A stretch of DNA of 52,227 nucleotides from Gallionellales bacterium RIFCSPLOWO2_02_FULL_59_110. GTDB taxonomy: Bacteria > Pseudomonadota > Gammaproteobacteria > Burkholderiales > Gallionellaceae. Below the pieces are notes generated by a model. It saw only the letters and a program-made list of their open reading frames with translations. It was not told where the DNA came from and searched no databases. The stretch is taken from assembly GCA_001801215.1 (NCBI GenBank), contig MGXA01000049.1, positions 1 through 52,227 of the forward strand, read 5' to 3'. The translations under genes and the position numbers were made by a program. Position 1 is the first letter of the stretch; each line of letters begins with the position of its first letter. Positions 40,268-48,228 of the stretch are shown piece after piece.

Positions 40268-42583
40268 ATGCTTTACCGCCGCTGGCTACTACCAACTCTA
40301 ATCTCGCTGACCTTGCTTCTGCTTCCGGCAATATTGCTTGGCCTGGCGGTCATGCTGGCTTATCCGACATTGCCTTCACTGGAGACGCTCACCGATTATC
40401 GCCCCAAGATCCCGTTACGCATTTACACCGCCGATGGTGTGCTGCTCAGCGAATTCGGCGAGGAGCGGCGCGCCGTAGTCAAGATATCCGAAGTGCCAGA
40501 CGTGATGAAGAAAGCCATTCTTGCCGCCGAGGATGAACGGTTTTACGAACATGGCGGCGTAGATTACATAGGTGTGCTGCGCGCGGCCATTTCCAATTTC
40601 GCATCCGGAGGCGCCAAGCAGGGCGCGAGCACTATCACCATGCAAGTGGCGCGCAATTTTTTTCTCTCCAAGGAAAAAACTATGACGCGCAAATTCAACG
40701 AGGTGCTGCTCGCCTTCAAGATTGAGCGCAACCTGAGCAAAGATGAAATCCTGCAACTCTATATAAACCAGATTTACCTGGGCCAGCGCGCCTACGGCTT
40801 TGCAACGGCGGCAAAAGTGTATTTTGGCAAGCCCCTCGAGCAGGTCACGGTTGCAGAGGCGGCCATGCTCGCCGGCCTGCCCAAGGCGCCCTCCGCCTAC
40901 AACCCGGTGGTCAACCCGAAACGCGCCAAGCTGCGCCAATCTTACGTGCTGCGCCGCATGCACGAATTGCACTTCATCGACAACGAACAATTGCACCTCG
41001 CACAACAGGAACCGATCGTGCCCAAGCGCGCCGATACCCGGGAGCCCGGCATCAAATCCGACTATATTTCGGAAATGGTTCGCCAGGCCGTGTACGACAT
41101 ATACCAGGATGACGCATACACACAAGGTTTAAAGGTATACACCACGATTCTCCACCCGGATCAGCTCGCCGCCCACCAGGCCATCCGCAGCGGCGTGCTG
41201 GAATACGACCGCCGCCACGGCTACCGTGGCCCGGAAGGTTTTGTCGAACTAGAAAAAGGCAGCGGTGAAGAGTATCTCGAAGAAGCGCTGCAAGAGGCCG
41301 CTGACGACGATGACCTGATCCCCGCCGTGGTTCTGGAAGCGTCGCCCAAGCTGGTGCGCGCCTATTGCAAGGGCGGGGAAATAGCCGAAGTCAGGGGTAG
41401 CGCATTGCGCTTCGCCCAGCCCGCGCTGAGCAACAAGGTCGCGCTGAAACAGCGCATCAACCCCGGCTCGATCATCCGCTTGCGCAAAGACGAAAAGGGC
41501 GTCTGGCACATAAACCAGCTTCCGCAGGTCGAGGCCGCCTTTGTTTCCGCGGATCCGCGCGACGGCGCTATCCGGGCGCTGGTCGGCGGCTTCAGTTTCG
41601 GCCGCAACCAGTTCAACCGCATCACGCAGGCCTGGCGTCAGCCGGGTTCGAGCCTGAAACCCTTTATTTATTCCGCCGCGCTGGAAAAAGGCTTCACCCC
41701 CGCCACATTAATCAATGACGCGCCACTGATATTCGATGCGCGACAAACCGGCAGCGAGCCCTGGCAACCGAAAAACTACGACAACGAATTTTCCGGCCCG
41801 ATGCGCATGCGCCAGGGTTTGGCCAAATCAAAAAACATGGTTTCGATACGCATCTTGCAGTCCATCACGCCACAATACGCACAGGACTACCTCACTAAGT
41901 TCGGCTTCGGCGCGGACAAACACCCGCCTTACCTTACCATGGCGCTGGGCGCCGGCTCCGTCACCCCCCTGCAAATGCTGACCGGCTATTCGATCTTCGC
42001 CAACGGCGGATTTCGCGTCACCCCGTATTTCATCCAGCGCATCGAGGACGCTCGCGGCAATGTGCTAAGCGAAGCCAGGCCTGCCATAGCGGGCAAGACC
42101 GCAGACCAGGTCATCGACGTGCGCAACGCCTTTACCATGATCAACATGATGCAGGGCGTAGTCAAGAACGGCACCGCCATCCGCGCCATGCAGCTCGGCC
42201 GCCAGGATCTGGCCGGAAAAACCGGCACCACCAGCGACTCGGTCGATGCATGGTTCTGCGGTTTTCAGCCCACCCTAGTCGGCATTGCCTGGATAGGCTT
42301 CGACCAGCCACGCAGCTTGGGCGACAAGGAAACCGGCGGCGGCGCGGCCCTGCCGATATGGATGAGCTACATGGAAAAAGCGCTCAAGGACGTGCCGCAG
42401 ACCGAATACGTCATGCCGGACAACATGGCTGCCGTGCGCATCAACGAGGAGGGATACCCCGACGAAAACGGCTCCCTGCTCGAGTATTTCTATCAGGAAA
42501 ATATCCCGTCCGATCAAGCCATCCCCGAGGCGCCCAGCAAAGAATCTCTGCCTGCGGACACCATCAAGGATCAACTGCTCTGA
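40268..42583 (+). CDS. mrcA: Penicillin-binding protein 1A
   Basis: The 771-residue class A PBP polymerises and cross-links peptidoglycan. There is an N-terminal TM anchor (about residues 9-36). The glycosyltransferase-51 domain has its catalytic Glu88 in EDERFYEHGG and a second signature GASTITMQVARN. An OB-like insert (about 320-420) follows. The transpeptidase domain has Ser461 in SSLK, the SxN motif in KSKNMVS and KTGTT. Length and domain order match PBP1A. It is divergent from pilM. Confidence 0.95.
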   Translation: MLYRRWLLPTLISLTLLLLPAILLGLAVMLAYPTLPSLETLTDYRPKIPLRIYTADGVLLSEFGEERRAVVKISEVPDVMKKAILAAEDERFYEHGGVDYIGVLRAAISNFASGGAKQGASTITMQVARNFFLSKEKTMTRKFNEVLLAFKIERNLSKDEILQLYINQIYLGQRAYGFATAAKVYFGKPLEQVTVAEAAMLAGLPKAPSAYNPVVNPKRAKLRQSYVLRRMHELHFIDNEQLHLAQQEPIVPKRADTREPGIKSDYISEMVRQAVYDIYQDDAYTQGLKVYTTILHPDQLAAHQAIRSGVLEYDRRHGYRGPEGFVELEKGSGEEYLEEALQEAADDDDLIPAVVLEASPKLVRAYCKGGEIAEVRGSALRFAQPALSNKVALKQRINPGSIIRLRKDEKGVWHINQLPQVEAAFVSADPRDGAIRALVGGFSFGRNQFNRITQAWRQPGSSLKPFIYSAALEKGFTPATLINDAPLIFDARQTGSEPWQPKNYDNEFSGPMRMRQGLAKSKNMVSIRILQSITPQYAQDYLTKFGFGADKHPPYLTMALGAGSVTPLQMLTGYSIFANGGFRVTPYFIQRIEDARGNVLSEARPAIAGKTADQVIDVRNAFTMINMMQGVVKNGTAIRAMQLGRQDLAGKTGTTSDSVDAWFCGFQPTLVGIAWIGFDQPRSLGDKETGGGAALPIWMSYMEKALKDVPQTEYVMPDNMAAVRINEEGYPDENGSLLEYFYQENIPSDQAIPEAPSKESLPADTIKDQLL

Positions 42584-42611
42584 TCCCGGCATAGCCGAAG
42601 AGCGCGCGCCC

Positions 42612-43238
42612 ATGACCAAGGAACACACACAGAGGAATCACGGATACAAGCGCGACCTGATGCGCGAGCAATTGGCGCATCGCGCCGCCAAACTGATGGC
42701 CGAAGGCGGCATCACTGATCACGCTTCCGCCAAGCGCAAGGCCGCCCGGCAGCTCGGTGCTGCGGACACCCAGCATCTGCCCAGCAATCAGGAAGTGGAT
42801 GATGCCCTGCACAGCTACCGGGCGCTCTACCAGCACGACAGCCATCCCGGCATCCTGCGCCGACTGCGCGAAGAAGCCCTCGCCGCCATGCGCCTGCTGG
42901 CGGAATTTCACCCCTACCTGACCGGCTCGGTGCTGAGCGGTACTGCCGGCGCCCAGTCGGACATCAACCTGATGCTGTTTTCCGACGACGCAAAAGCTGT
43001 GCTGCTGTTCCTGCTCAGGCACAAGATCGAATTCGAGGATGGGGAATGGAAAGTGCGCGTGGGCGGTCATGAAGAGAGCGTGCCGAGCTACACGTTCACC
43101 GGCGAATCCGGCGTACAGACCCATATCGTCGTGCTGCCGGAGAACGCCCGCCACAGCGGTAGCCGCCACCCGGAGACACATGCGGATATTGCGGCGCTGG
43201 AAGCGTTGCTGTTGGCCAGATTCCAAGCTCCCAAATAA
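42612..43238 (+). CDS. Conserved protein, possible nucleotidyltransferase-like fold
   Basis: This 208-residue protein is Ala/His/Arg-rich. The central GSVLSGTAGAQSDINLMLF has the look of the GS...D-x-N/D active-site strand of minimal nucleotidyltransferases, and is followed by a helix and a SDDAKAVLLFLL segment. The N-terminal half (about 1-85) is helical and basic. It starts 28 bases after mrcA and may be in the same transcript. I do not recognise a named family with certainty, and the catalytic assignment is inference. Confidence 0.6.
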   Translation: MTKEHTQRNHGYKRDLMREQLAHRAAKLMAEGGITDHASAKRKAARQLGAADTQHLPSNQEVDDALHSYRALYQHDSHPGILRRLREEALAAMRLLAEFHPYLTGSVLSGTAGAQSDINLMLFSDDAKAVLLFLLRHKIEFEDGEWKVRVGGHEESVPSYTFTGESGVQTHIVVLPENARHSGSRHPETHADIAALEALLLARFQAPK

Positions 43239-43348
43239 GCATCATTACCCATTGTTTAATCCCGGTTAATCCGGGTAATCTGCGGACAACAGCTTTCCCC
43301 GGCAAAACAGACCGAAACCTCTTCAACTCGAATGGATGGAGGCTCGTC

Positions 43349-44047
43349 ATGATTACCCAACGCAAGGCGGCGGCACGCGGCCACGCAAATCACGGCTGGC
43401 TGGAAAGCTGGCACAGCTTCTCTTTCGCCGACTATCAGGATCCCGCGCAAGTGCGCTTCGGTGCGCTGCGCGTCATCAACGAGGACATCGTCCGGCCCGG
43501 CACGGGGTTCGATACCCACGGCCATCGCGACATGGAAATCGTCACCTACATCCTGTCCGGCCGGCTGCGCCACCGCGACAGCATGGGCAACGGCGAAGAC
43601 ATCCATACCGGCGAGATACAACTGATGCGCGCCGGCAGCGGCGTCCAGCACAGCGAGTTCAATCCTTCACCCGACGAGCCGGTGCACCTGCTGCAAATCT
43701 GGATCATGCCGGACGAACAGGGGCTTGCACCGGGCTACTGGCAGAAAATCTTCACAGATGAAACAAAGCGCGGGCGCTGGTGCCTGCTGGTCTCGCCCGA
43801 TGCGGCGGACGGTTCGCTGCGCATCCGCCAGGATGCGAGGCTGTCGGTGGCGCTGCTGGACGGCGCGGAGACGTTGAACTACCCCATCCCGGCCGGGCGC
43901 AAGGCCTATCTGCACGTCGCGCGCGGCAGCCTGCGGGCCAACGGGCATGAATTGAATGCTGGGGATGCGCTGAAGTATGTCGGCGAAGAACTGGTCAGCC
44001 TCGCGGCGGGTAGCAAAGCGGAGGTGCTGCTCTTTGATTTGGCATAA
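43349..44047 (+). CDS. Pirin family protein (YhaK/quercetinase type)
   Basis: The 232-residue bicupin starts [18 protein letters not shown] and includes [18 protein letters not shown], whose His and Glu are typical metal ligands, then [13 protein letters not shown]. It matches bacterial pirins such as YhaK, some of which act as quercetin 2,3-dioxygenases; the natural role is unclear. The stop is followed after eight bases by a repeat arm that abuts a truncated xerD. Confidence 0.9.
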   Translation: MITQRKAAARGHANHGWLESWHSFSFADYQDPAQVRFGALRVINEDIVRPGTGFDTHGHRDMEIVTYILSGRLRHRDSMGNGEDIHTGEIQLMRAGSGVQHSEFNPSPDEPVHLLQIWIMPDEQGLAPGYWQKIFTDETKRGRWCLLVSPDAADGSLRIRQDARLSVALLDGAETLNYPIPAGRKAYLHVARGSLRANGHELNAGDALKYVGEELVSLAAGSKAEVLLFDLA

Positions 44048-44055
44048 CCCATGCT

Positions 44056-44085
44056 GCGCAATGCACGTTGGTTATTGCGCCCTAC
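44056..44085 (+). repeat. Single arm of the GTAGGGCGCAATAA repeat
   Basis: GCGCAATGCACG.TTATTGCGCCCTAC matches the right arm of the inverted repeat found after leuS (11648-11678). Only one arm is present here, and the xerD remnant begins exactly at its end, so the repeat marks the deletion or insertion breakpoint. Confidence 0.7.
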
Positions 44086-44279
44086 GCGGGCTGAACAAGC
44101 CGATGTCGCCGCACACCCTGCGCCACGCCTTCGCCACGCACCTGTTGAACCACGGCGCGGATCTGCGCGTGGTACAGATGTTATTGGGCCATTCGGATAT
44201 CTCGACGACGCAGATCTATACGCATGTGGCGCGGGAGCGGTTGAAGCAGTTGCATGCGATGCATCATCCGAGGGGATAG
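44086..44279 (+). pseudogene. xerD: 3' fragment of xerD tyrosine recombinase
   Basis: The frame reads [20 protein letters not shown], then [20 protein letters not shown] and a HHPRG ending. This is the C-terminal quarter of XerD with the catalytic HxxR (HTLRH), H/W region (GHSDIS) and Tyr nucleophile (IYTHV). The N-terminal DNA-binding part and first catalytic Arg are missing; upstream sequence is a repeat arm and pirin. It cannot make a working recombinase. The last 57 bases recur, diverged, at 45066-45122. Confidence 0.85.
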
Positions 44280-44287
44280 TGTCTCCG

Positions 44288-44308
44288 TATCTCTTTTTGA
44301 GATATAAT
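44288..44308 (+). promoter_or_regulatory. higBA promoter and operator
   Basis: TATCTC (44288-44293) and GAGATA (44299-44304) form a perfect inverted repeat with a five-base spacer. It overlaps TATAAT (44303-44308), eight bases before higB. Binding of the HigA antitoxin here would block the promoter, the usual autoregulation of such modules. Confidence 0.6.
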
Positions 44309-44315
44309 CGTCCAT

Positions 44316-44600
44316 ATGCACATCATCACCCATCGCCGGATTGTGGCAGCACAAAAAGCGCATCCGCAATGCGTCAGTGCATTGGATCAGTGGTATCGCC
44401 TTTGCAAAAAAGCCGAATGGCACAATTTTGCAGAATTGCGAATGCTCTTTCCCAGCACCGATAAAGTGGGCGATGTATTTGTGTTCGACATCGCAGGAAA
44501 CAAACTGCGCCTGATTGCCGCGATTCACTTCAATAAGGGACGAGTGTTTATCCGGGCGGTATTGACGCACAAGGAATATGACCAAGGAGGCTGGAAATGA
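44316..44600 (+). CDS. higB: HigB-type mRNA interferase toxin
   Basis: This 94-residue toxin of the RelE superfamily matches the HigB branch: MHIITHRRIVAAQKAHPQC at the start, then FVFDIAGNKLRLIAAI, the Lys/Arg-bearing core, and FIRAVLTHKEYDQGGWK at the end. HigB cleaves mRNA at the ribosome. The toxin comes first and overlaps the antitoxin by four bases, the typical higBA order. It has lower GC than surrounding genes near its promoter. Confidence 0.92.
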   Translation: MHIITHRRIVAAQKAHPQCVSALDQWYRLCKKAEWHNFAELRMLFPSTDKVGDVFVFDIAGNKLRLIAAIHFNKGRVFIRAVLTHKEYDQGGWK

Positions 44601-44998
44601 ACGCACGGCTTAAAACAGCAATACAACACTGGAGCTATGTCGCACCAGTGCTGCAACCGGCGCGCAACGCGAAAGAATATGCCGCTTTGGTCGAAGCGCT
44701 CGATGCGGCACTCGATGCGGGAGGTGCCGACGAAATGCACCCGCTCGCCCGGCTGGCAGAGTATCTGGGCGATTTGGTTGCCGAATACGAAGCCAAAGGC
44801 CAGATGCCGCCAGAGGCGACAGGTGCCGAGGTGTTGCGATACCTGATGCAGCGCGATAACTTGCGCCAGATTGATCTGCCCGAACTGGGCAGCCAGGGTG
44901 TCGTGTCGGAATTGCTGTCCGGGCGGCGTGATTTCAATGCTCGGCAGGCCAAGGCGTTGGCAGCACGATTTGGGGTTTCGGCGGCGATGTTTTTGTAA
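44597..44998 (+). CDS. higA: HigA-type antitoxin with C-terminal HTH
   Basis: This 133-residue protein has an N-terminal helical part (about 1-75) and a C-terminal helix-turn-helix with YLMQRDNLRQIDLPELGSQG and ALAARFGVSAAMF. This matches the longer HigA family paired with HigB. It should neutralise HigB and repress the operon at the TATCTC/GAGATA operator. The pair is bracketed by two copies of the xerD tail. Confidence 0.9.
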   Translation: MNARLKTAIQHWSYVAPVLQPARNAKEYAALVEALDAALDAGGADEMHPLARLAEYLGDLVAEYEAKGQMPPEATGAEVLRYLMQRDNLRQIDLPELGSQGVVSELLSGRRDFNARQAKALAARFGVSAAMFL

Positions 44999-45065
44999 GA
45001 GGCCTCAATGTTGGACTTGATTAATGCCGCTGCTATGTAACGAATCTAGACCTGCCCAGTGCGTG

Positions 45066-45122
45066 TACGCATTTGGCGTGGGAACGGTTGAGGCAGTTGA
45101 ATGCGATGCATCATCCGAGGGG
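45066..45122 (+). repeat. Second, diverged copy of the xerD 3' end
   Basis: This 57-base segment matches 44219-44275, the end of the xerD remnant, at 52 of 57 positions in the same orientation. The shared core includes AATGCGATGCATCATCCG-like sequence. It is too short and altered to code. The two copies flank the higBA pair as direct repeats 847 bases apart. Confidence 0.8.
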
Positions 45123-45125
45123 GGC

Positions 45126-45533
45126 GTAGGTTGGGTTGAGCGTAGCGATACCCAACATCAGAGTCAAAATCAAAACCGTCGGGGGTAGCCCGACAGCTAG
45201 TCACTTTTTCTTGCTTCGCCAAGAAAAAGTAACCAAAAAGAAGGCGACCCCAGTTTGCCGCCGCTGCGCGGTTCCCTGCGTTGCTCGACTGGTCAGGCGG
45301 CTGCGGAACTCGCGCTACGCGCTCAAACAGTCCTCGCCGAAACCCCCTGACCAGCCTGCGCTACTCGGCGGCGCTCAGGGGGAGAAAAGCAAAACCCAAA
45401 AGCAAAGGCATGGTGAGCTGCGCCCACCATGCCTTGAAATCAAATTCGATGGTAGACCCCTTTGGATTCCCTCATTTACCCCCGGCGGTGTTGATTTTGA
45501 TTGATGGGTATCGCTGCGCCCAACCCATCCTAC
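45126..45533. mobile_element. 408-bp inverted-repeat element without genes (MITE-like)
   Basis: Terminal inverted repeats of about 32-35 bases bound this region: GTAGGTTGGGTTGAGCGTAG at 45126 and the inverse ending CCCAACCCATCCTAC at 45533. A second inner pair TCAAAATCAAAAC (45164-45176) and GTTGATTTTGA (45489-45500) follows. Inside are perfect hairpins ACTTTTTCTTG/CAAGAAAAAGT (45203-45213/45220-45230) and AAGGCATGGTG/CACCATGCCTT (45405-45415/45425-45435). No protein-coding signal is convincing. It looks like a nested, non-autonomous repeat element. Confidence 0.65.
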
Positions 45534-45608
45534 ACACTTCACCCTTCGACAAGCTTAGTGCCGAACAAATGGCACAGATTCATTTTGGTGAACCCACCCT
45601 TTGAAAAA

Positions 45609-45890
45609 TCAGACTCCAAAAATATCCGAATGCGATCCCGTGTGGACGAGCCAGAGGTTTGCGTCATCGGTTTTGTAAAGCAGCAGCCAGTCCGACTCGA
45701 TGTGCAAGTCGCGGTAGTTTTTCCAGTCGCCTTTTAGCGGGTGGTCGTTGAGTTCGCGCGGCAGTGGCTGGCTCGTTGCCAGCAGTTCGATGGCGGCGCG
45801 CAGCTTTGCCATATCTTTGCCGCGCCGCTTTACAAGCGCCACGGCTTTGTCGAATTTGTGGGTGGTATGGACTGTGCGCGGCGGCTTCAT
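45609..45890 (-). CDS. yafQ: YafQ-family mRNA interferase toxin
   Basis: This 93-residue RelE/ParE-superfamily protein carries YafQ landmarks: an N-terminal FDKAVALVKRRGKDMAKL, LNDHPLKGDWKNYRDLHIESDWLLLYK with its His and Asp, and LVHTGSHSDIF with catalytic-type His and Phe at the end. YafQ cleaves mRNA at the ribosome. Its start overlaps the stop of the upstream antitoxin gene (ATGA). Confidence 0.92.
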   Translation of the reverse strand: MKPPRTVHTTHKFDKAVALVKRRGKDMAKLRAAIELLATSQPLPRELNDHPLKGDWKNYRDLHIESDWLLLYKTDDANLWLVHTGSHSDIFGV

Positions 45891-46129
45891 CAGATGCCGA
45901 GTGTGCGGTACAGGTCGGCGGTGCTGGCGTGGGTCGTGACTTCGTTCCGCTCTACGGCTTCAATCGCCGCGAGGGTTTCTGCGTTTGGCATTTCCTGGCG
46001 GGCGATGTACGAGCGCATCAAGTCGCGCACGATCTGCGCAGCTGGACGGTGCACGGTCGCCGCCACCGCCATGAATTGGTCGCGTAATTCCGGCTCCATT
46101 TTGATGGACATTTGCACTTCTTTGGTCAT
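45890..46129 (-). CDS. RelB/DinJ-type antitoxin
   Basis: This 79-residue protein starts MTKEVQMSIKMEPELRDQFMAVAATV, a ribbon-helix-helix N-terminus that binds DNA as a dimer, and has a C-terminal tail to wrap the toxin. AGGAAAA upstream supports the ATG at 46129. It is the antitoxin partner of the adjacent YafQ-type toxin. The frame extends further upstream but would include the promoter. Confidence 0.88.
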   Translation of the reverse strand: MTKEVQMSIKMEPELRDQFMAVAATVHRPAAQIVRDLMRSYIARQEMPNAETLAAIEAVERNEVTTHASTADLYRTLGI

Positions 46130-46163
46130 GGTCGTTTTCCTGTAACGGACGGAATTGGCGGCA

Positions 46164-46210
46164 ATCTTATAGATACCTTTGGCGATGTCAATAGGTATCC
46201 GACAGATACC
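46164..46210 (-). promoter_or_regulatory. dinJ/yafQ-type promoter with GGTATC operators
   Basis: On the minus strand TTGACA (46191-46186) and TAAGAT (46169-46164) are 16 bases apart. GGTATC (46194-46199) and GATACC (46205-46210) form a perfect inverted repeat with a five-base spacer just upstream, and a third GATACC (46172-46177) lies between the promoter boxes. These are likely binding sites for the ribbon-helix-helix antitoxin. Confidence 0.65.
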
Positions 46211-46243
46211 CTGCTTTGCGAATAGCAAGCATCGATAGAACAG

Positions 46244-46600
46244 TTACTTCACCTGCCCCCGCTCAATACTAACCCCCACCATCTTGCAGTTGCGTATCGC
46301 CTGCAGCTTGGCGACGCTGACCTTGACCCACGGGGCGTTGAAGTCCTTGAGGATGATCTGCGCGATGTGTTCGGCCAGGGTTTCCAGCAGCGAAAAATGC
46401 CCGTCGCTCAGCACGGTCTGGATGTGTTGCGCGACGTCCGCGTAATCCAGCGCGTCCTTGATGTCGTCGGTCTGGCAGGCGCGGCTGTCGGGCAGGGCGA
46501 TGTCGAGGTCGAGTTGCAGGGTCTGCGGTGCGCGCTTTTCCCATTCGTAGATGCCGATCAGGGTTTCAACCTTGAGTTCGCGCAGAAATATGATGTCCAT
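46244..46600 (-). CDS. folB: Dihydroneopterin aldolase
   Basis: This 118-residue enzyme acts in folate synthesis, converting dihydroneopterin to 6-hydroxymethyl-dihydropterin. MDIIFLRELKVETLIGIYEWEKRAPQ is the family N-terminus, with the catalytic-site Glu; DALDYADVAQHI and SLLETLAEHIAQIIL follow. ATG at 46600 was chosen to match; upstream frame would run into the divergent plsY gene. folB beside plsY is a frequent pairing in proteobacteria. Confidence 0.95.
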   Translation of the reverse strand: MDIIFLRELKVETLIGIYEWEKRAPQTLQLDLDIALPDSRACQTDDIKDALDYADVAQHIQTVLSDGHFSLLETLAEHIAQIILKDFNAPWVKVSVAKLQAIRNCKMVGVSIERGQVK

Positions 46601-46673
46601 GAGTTTTTGCTGGTTGGTGGCTAAGTGGCGATTCGCGTAGAATTCGCGCCTGTCGAATTCTAAGGCATTCCCG

Positions 46674-47282
46674 ATGTTGACCATAGTTTTTATAGTTGCC
46701 GCTTACCTGCTCGGCTCGGTTTCGTTCGCGGTGCTGATGAGCAAGGCGTTCGGCCTGCCCGATCCGCGCAGCTATGGCTCCGGCAATCCGGGCGCGACCA
46801 ATGTGCTGCGCAGCGGCAGGAAGGCGGCGGCGGTATTGACGCTGTTGGGCGACGCGGCGAAGGGCTGGCTGGCGGTGTTTGCGGCGATGTGGTTCGCGCC
46901 GCGCGACGAGCAGGGCGCGCTGCTGATTGCGGCGGTGGCGCTGGCGGTGTTTCTCGGCCACCTGTTCCCGGTGTTCCTGCGCTTCAAGGGCGGCAAGGGC
47001 GTGGCGACGGCGCTGGGCGTGCTGCTCGCACTGAATGTCTGGCTGGGGTTATGCGCGCTGGCGACCTGGATGATGGTGGCGCTGCTGTTCCGCTTTTCGT
47101 CGCTGGCCGCGCTGACTGCGGCCGCCGGTGCGCCGGTCTACGCGCTGGTGCTGGGTCTGCCGCGCGTATGGGTGCTGGCGACCGGCATCATGTTGCTGCT
47201 GCTGCTGTGGCGGCACAAGAACAACATCCGCAATCTGCTGGCGGGAACGGAGCCGCGCATCGGCAAGCGCGAGGCGGCTTAG
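46674..47282 (+). CDS. plsY: Acyl-phosphate glycerol-3-phosphate acyltransferase PlsY
   Basis: This 202-residue integral membrane enzyme acylates glycerol 3-phosphate in phospholipid synthesis. The three conserved motifs are present: [12 protein letters not shown] (about residues 35-46), [15 protein letters not shown] (about 101-115) and the C-terminal [14 protein letters not shown]. About five TM helices are visible. It overlaps the stop of the opposing SDR gene by four bases. Confidence 0.96.
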   Translation: MLTIVFIVAAYLLGSVSFAVLMSKAFGLPDPRSYGSGNPGATNVLRSGRKAAAVLTLLGDAAKGWLAVFAAMWFAPRDEQGALLIAAVALAVFLGHLFPVFLRFKGGKGVATALGVLLALNVWLGLCALATWMMVALLFRFSSLAALTAAAGAPVYALVLGLPRVWVLATGIMLLLLLWRHKNNIRNLLAGTEPRIGKREAA

Positions 47283-48176
47283 GGGGCGCCAGATTTCCGG
47301 CGCTTTCCTACTTCTGGATAGAGCAGCTTCACTTTCAGTTCCCGCTTCATGCGCTGGTTGGTCAATTGCCGCGATTCGTTCATGAACGACAGCAGCGGCT
47401 CCGGCAGTACGCGCTGCGCCTCGGCGCGGCTGATGCGCGGTACGTGCGGCAAGCCGAGCATATCCGCCGTGGCATCGAAGTATTCGCCCATTTTCATTTT
47501 GCTGTCGTCGCTGGCGTGGTACACGCGGCACGCCTTGCCATGGCGCAGCACCGCTGCGGCGATGCGCGCCAGGTCATCGGCGTGGATATGGTTGGTGTAG
47601 CTGTCCTCGCTGTCGGCGATGCACGGCAAGCCTTGTCTCAGGCGCTCCAGCGGCAGGCGCTCGGCGGCCATAGATGCCCGGCACGCGCAGGATGCTGGCC
47701 TTCACCTGGTTGCGTTTCGCCCAGTGGCGGATTTGCCTTTCGGCAGCGGCGCGCCGCTGCGCACGCACCGTCTGCGGGTTAAGCGGGCGGGTTTCGCTCA
47801 CGATCGCGCCGCCGCAATCCCCGTACACGCCGCTGGTGCTGATGTACACCAGCCGTTGCGGCAGTTTCCCGAGCGACAGCGCGGCGAGCAGGTGCTGGGT
47901 GCGCATATCGACAACAAACCCCTCCCGCCCCCCCCTTTCCAAGGGATGAGTAGCAGAAGGAGGGGCGAAATGCAGTACGGCATCGGCGATTCCGGCAATA
48001 CGTTGGAGGCTGGCGCGATCATCCAGGTCGCCGGAAATCGGCAGCACGCCGAGCGCGCGCAATTTCTCGCCGGATGCCGGATGGCGCACCAGGGCGAATA
48101 TCCGGTAGCGGCCCGCCAGCAAAGGAATGGCGCGCATCGCCACGTCTCCGCAGCCGACGATCAGCAGGCGTTTCAT
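47279..48176 (-). pseudogene. NAD-dependent epimerase/SDR protein with a frameshift
   Basis: Starting MKRLLIVGCGDVAMR at 48176, the frame reads through LVYISTSGVYGDCGG to RVPGIYG near 47675. It then shifts by one base and continues in another frame as AAERLPLERLRQGLPCI to the stop at 47279. The junction IYG/AAERLPL fits a single extra G; the combined protein would be about 298 residues, as in YeeZ-like sugar-nucleotide epimerase relatives. A C/G-rich repeat at 47919-47965 lies in frame within it. The frameshift could be a true mutation or a sequencing error. Confidence 0.8.
47919..47965. repeat. C-rich/G-rich repeat inside the SDR gene
   Basis: CCCCTCC (47919-47925) pairs with GGAGGGG (47959-47965), enclosing a CCCCTTTCCAAGGG centre. 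It adds residues like PPSATHPLERGGREGF that the family lacks. It is the same kind of palindrome as the one within leuS. Confidence 0.6.
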
Positions 48177-48228
48177 GGCATAATTATGCTTTAAAATTCG
48201 CATTTTTTCGCACATTGACGGACTCATT

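Noticed and set aside
43977-44085. Longer xerD frame beginning inside the pirin gene
   Set aside because: The sequence before 44086 is shifted pirin code and a repeat arm, not XerD; only the part after it matches the recombinase.
45281-45604. 107-codon frame inside the inverted-repeat element
   Set aside because: It crosses the element's hairpins and the right terminal repeat, has no ribosome-binding site, and the product is low-complexity.
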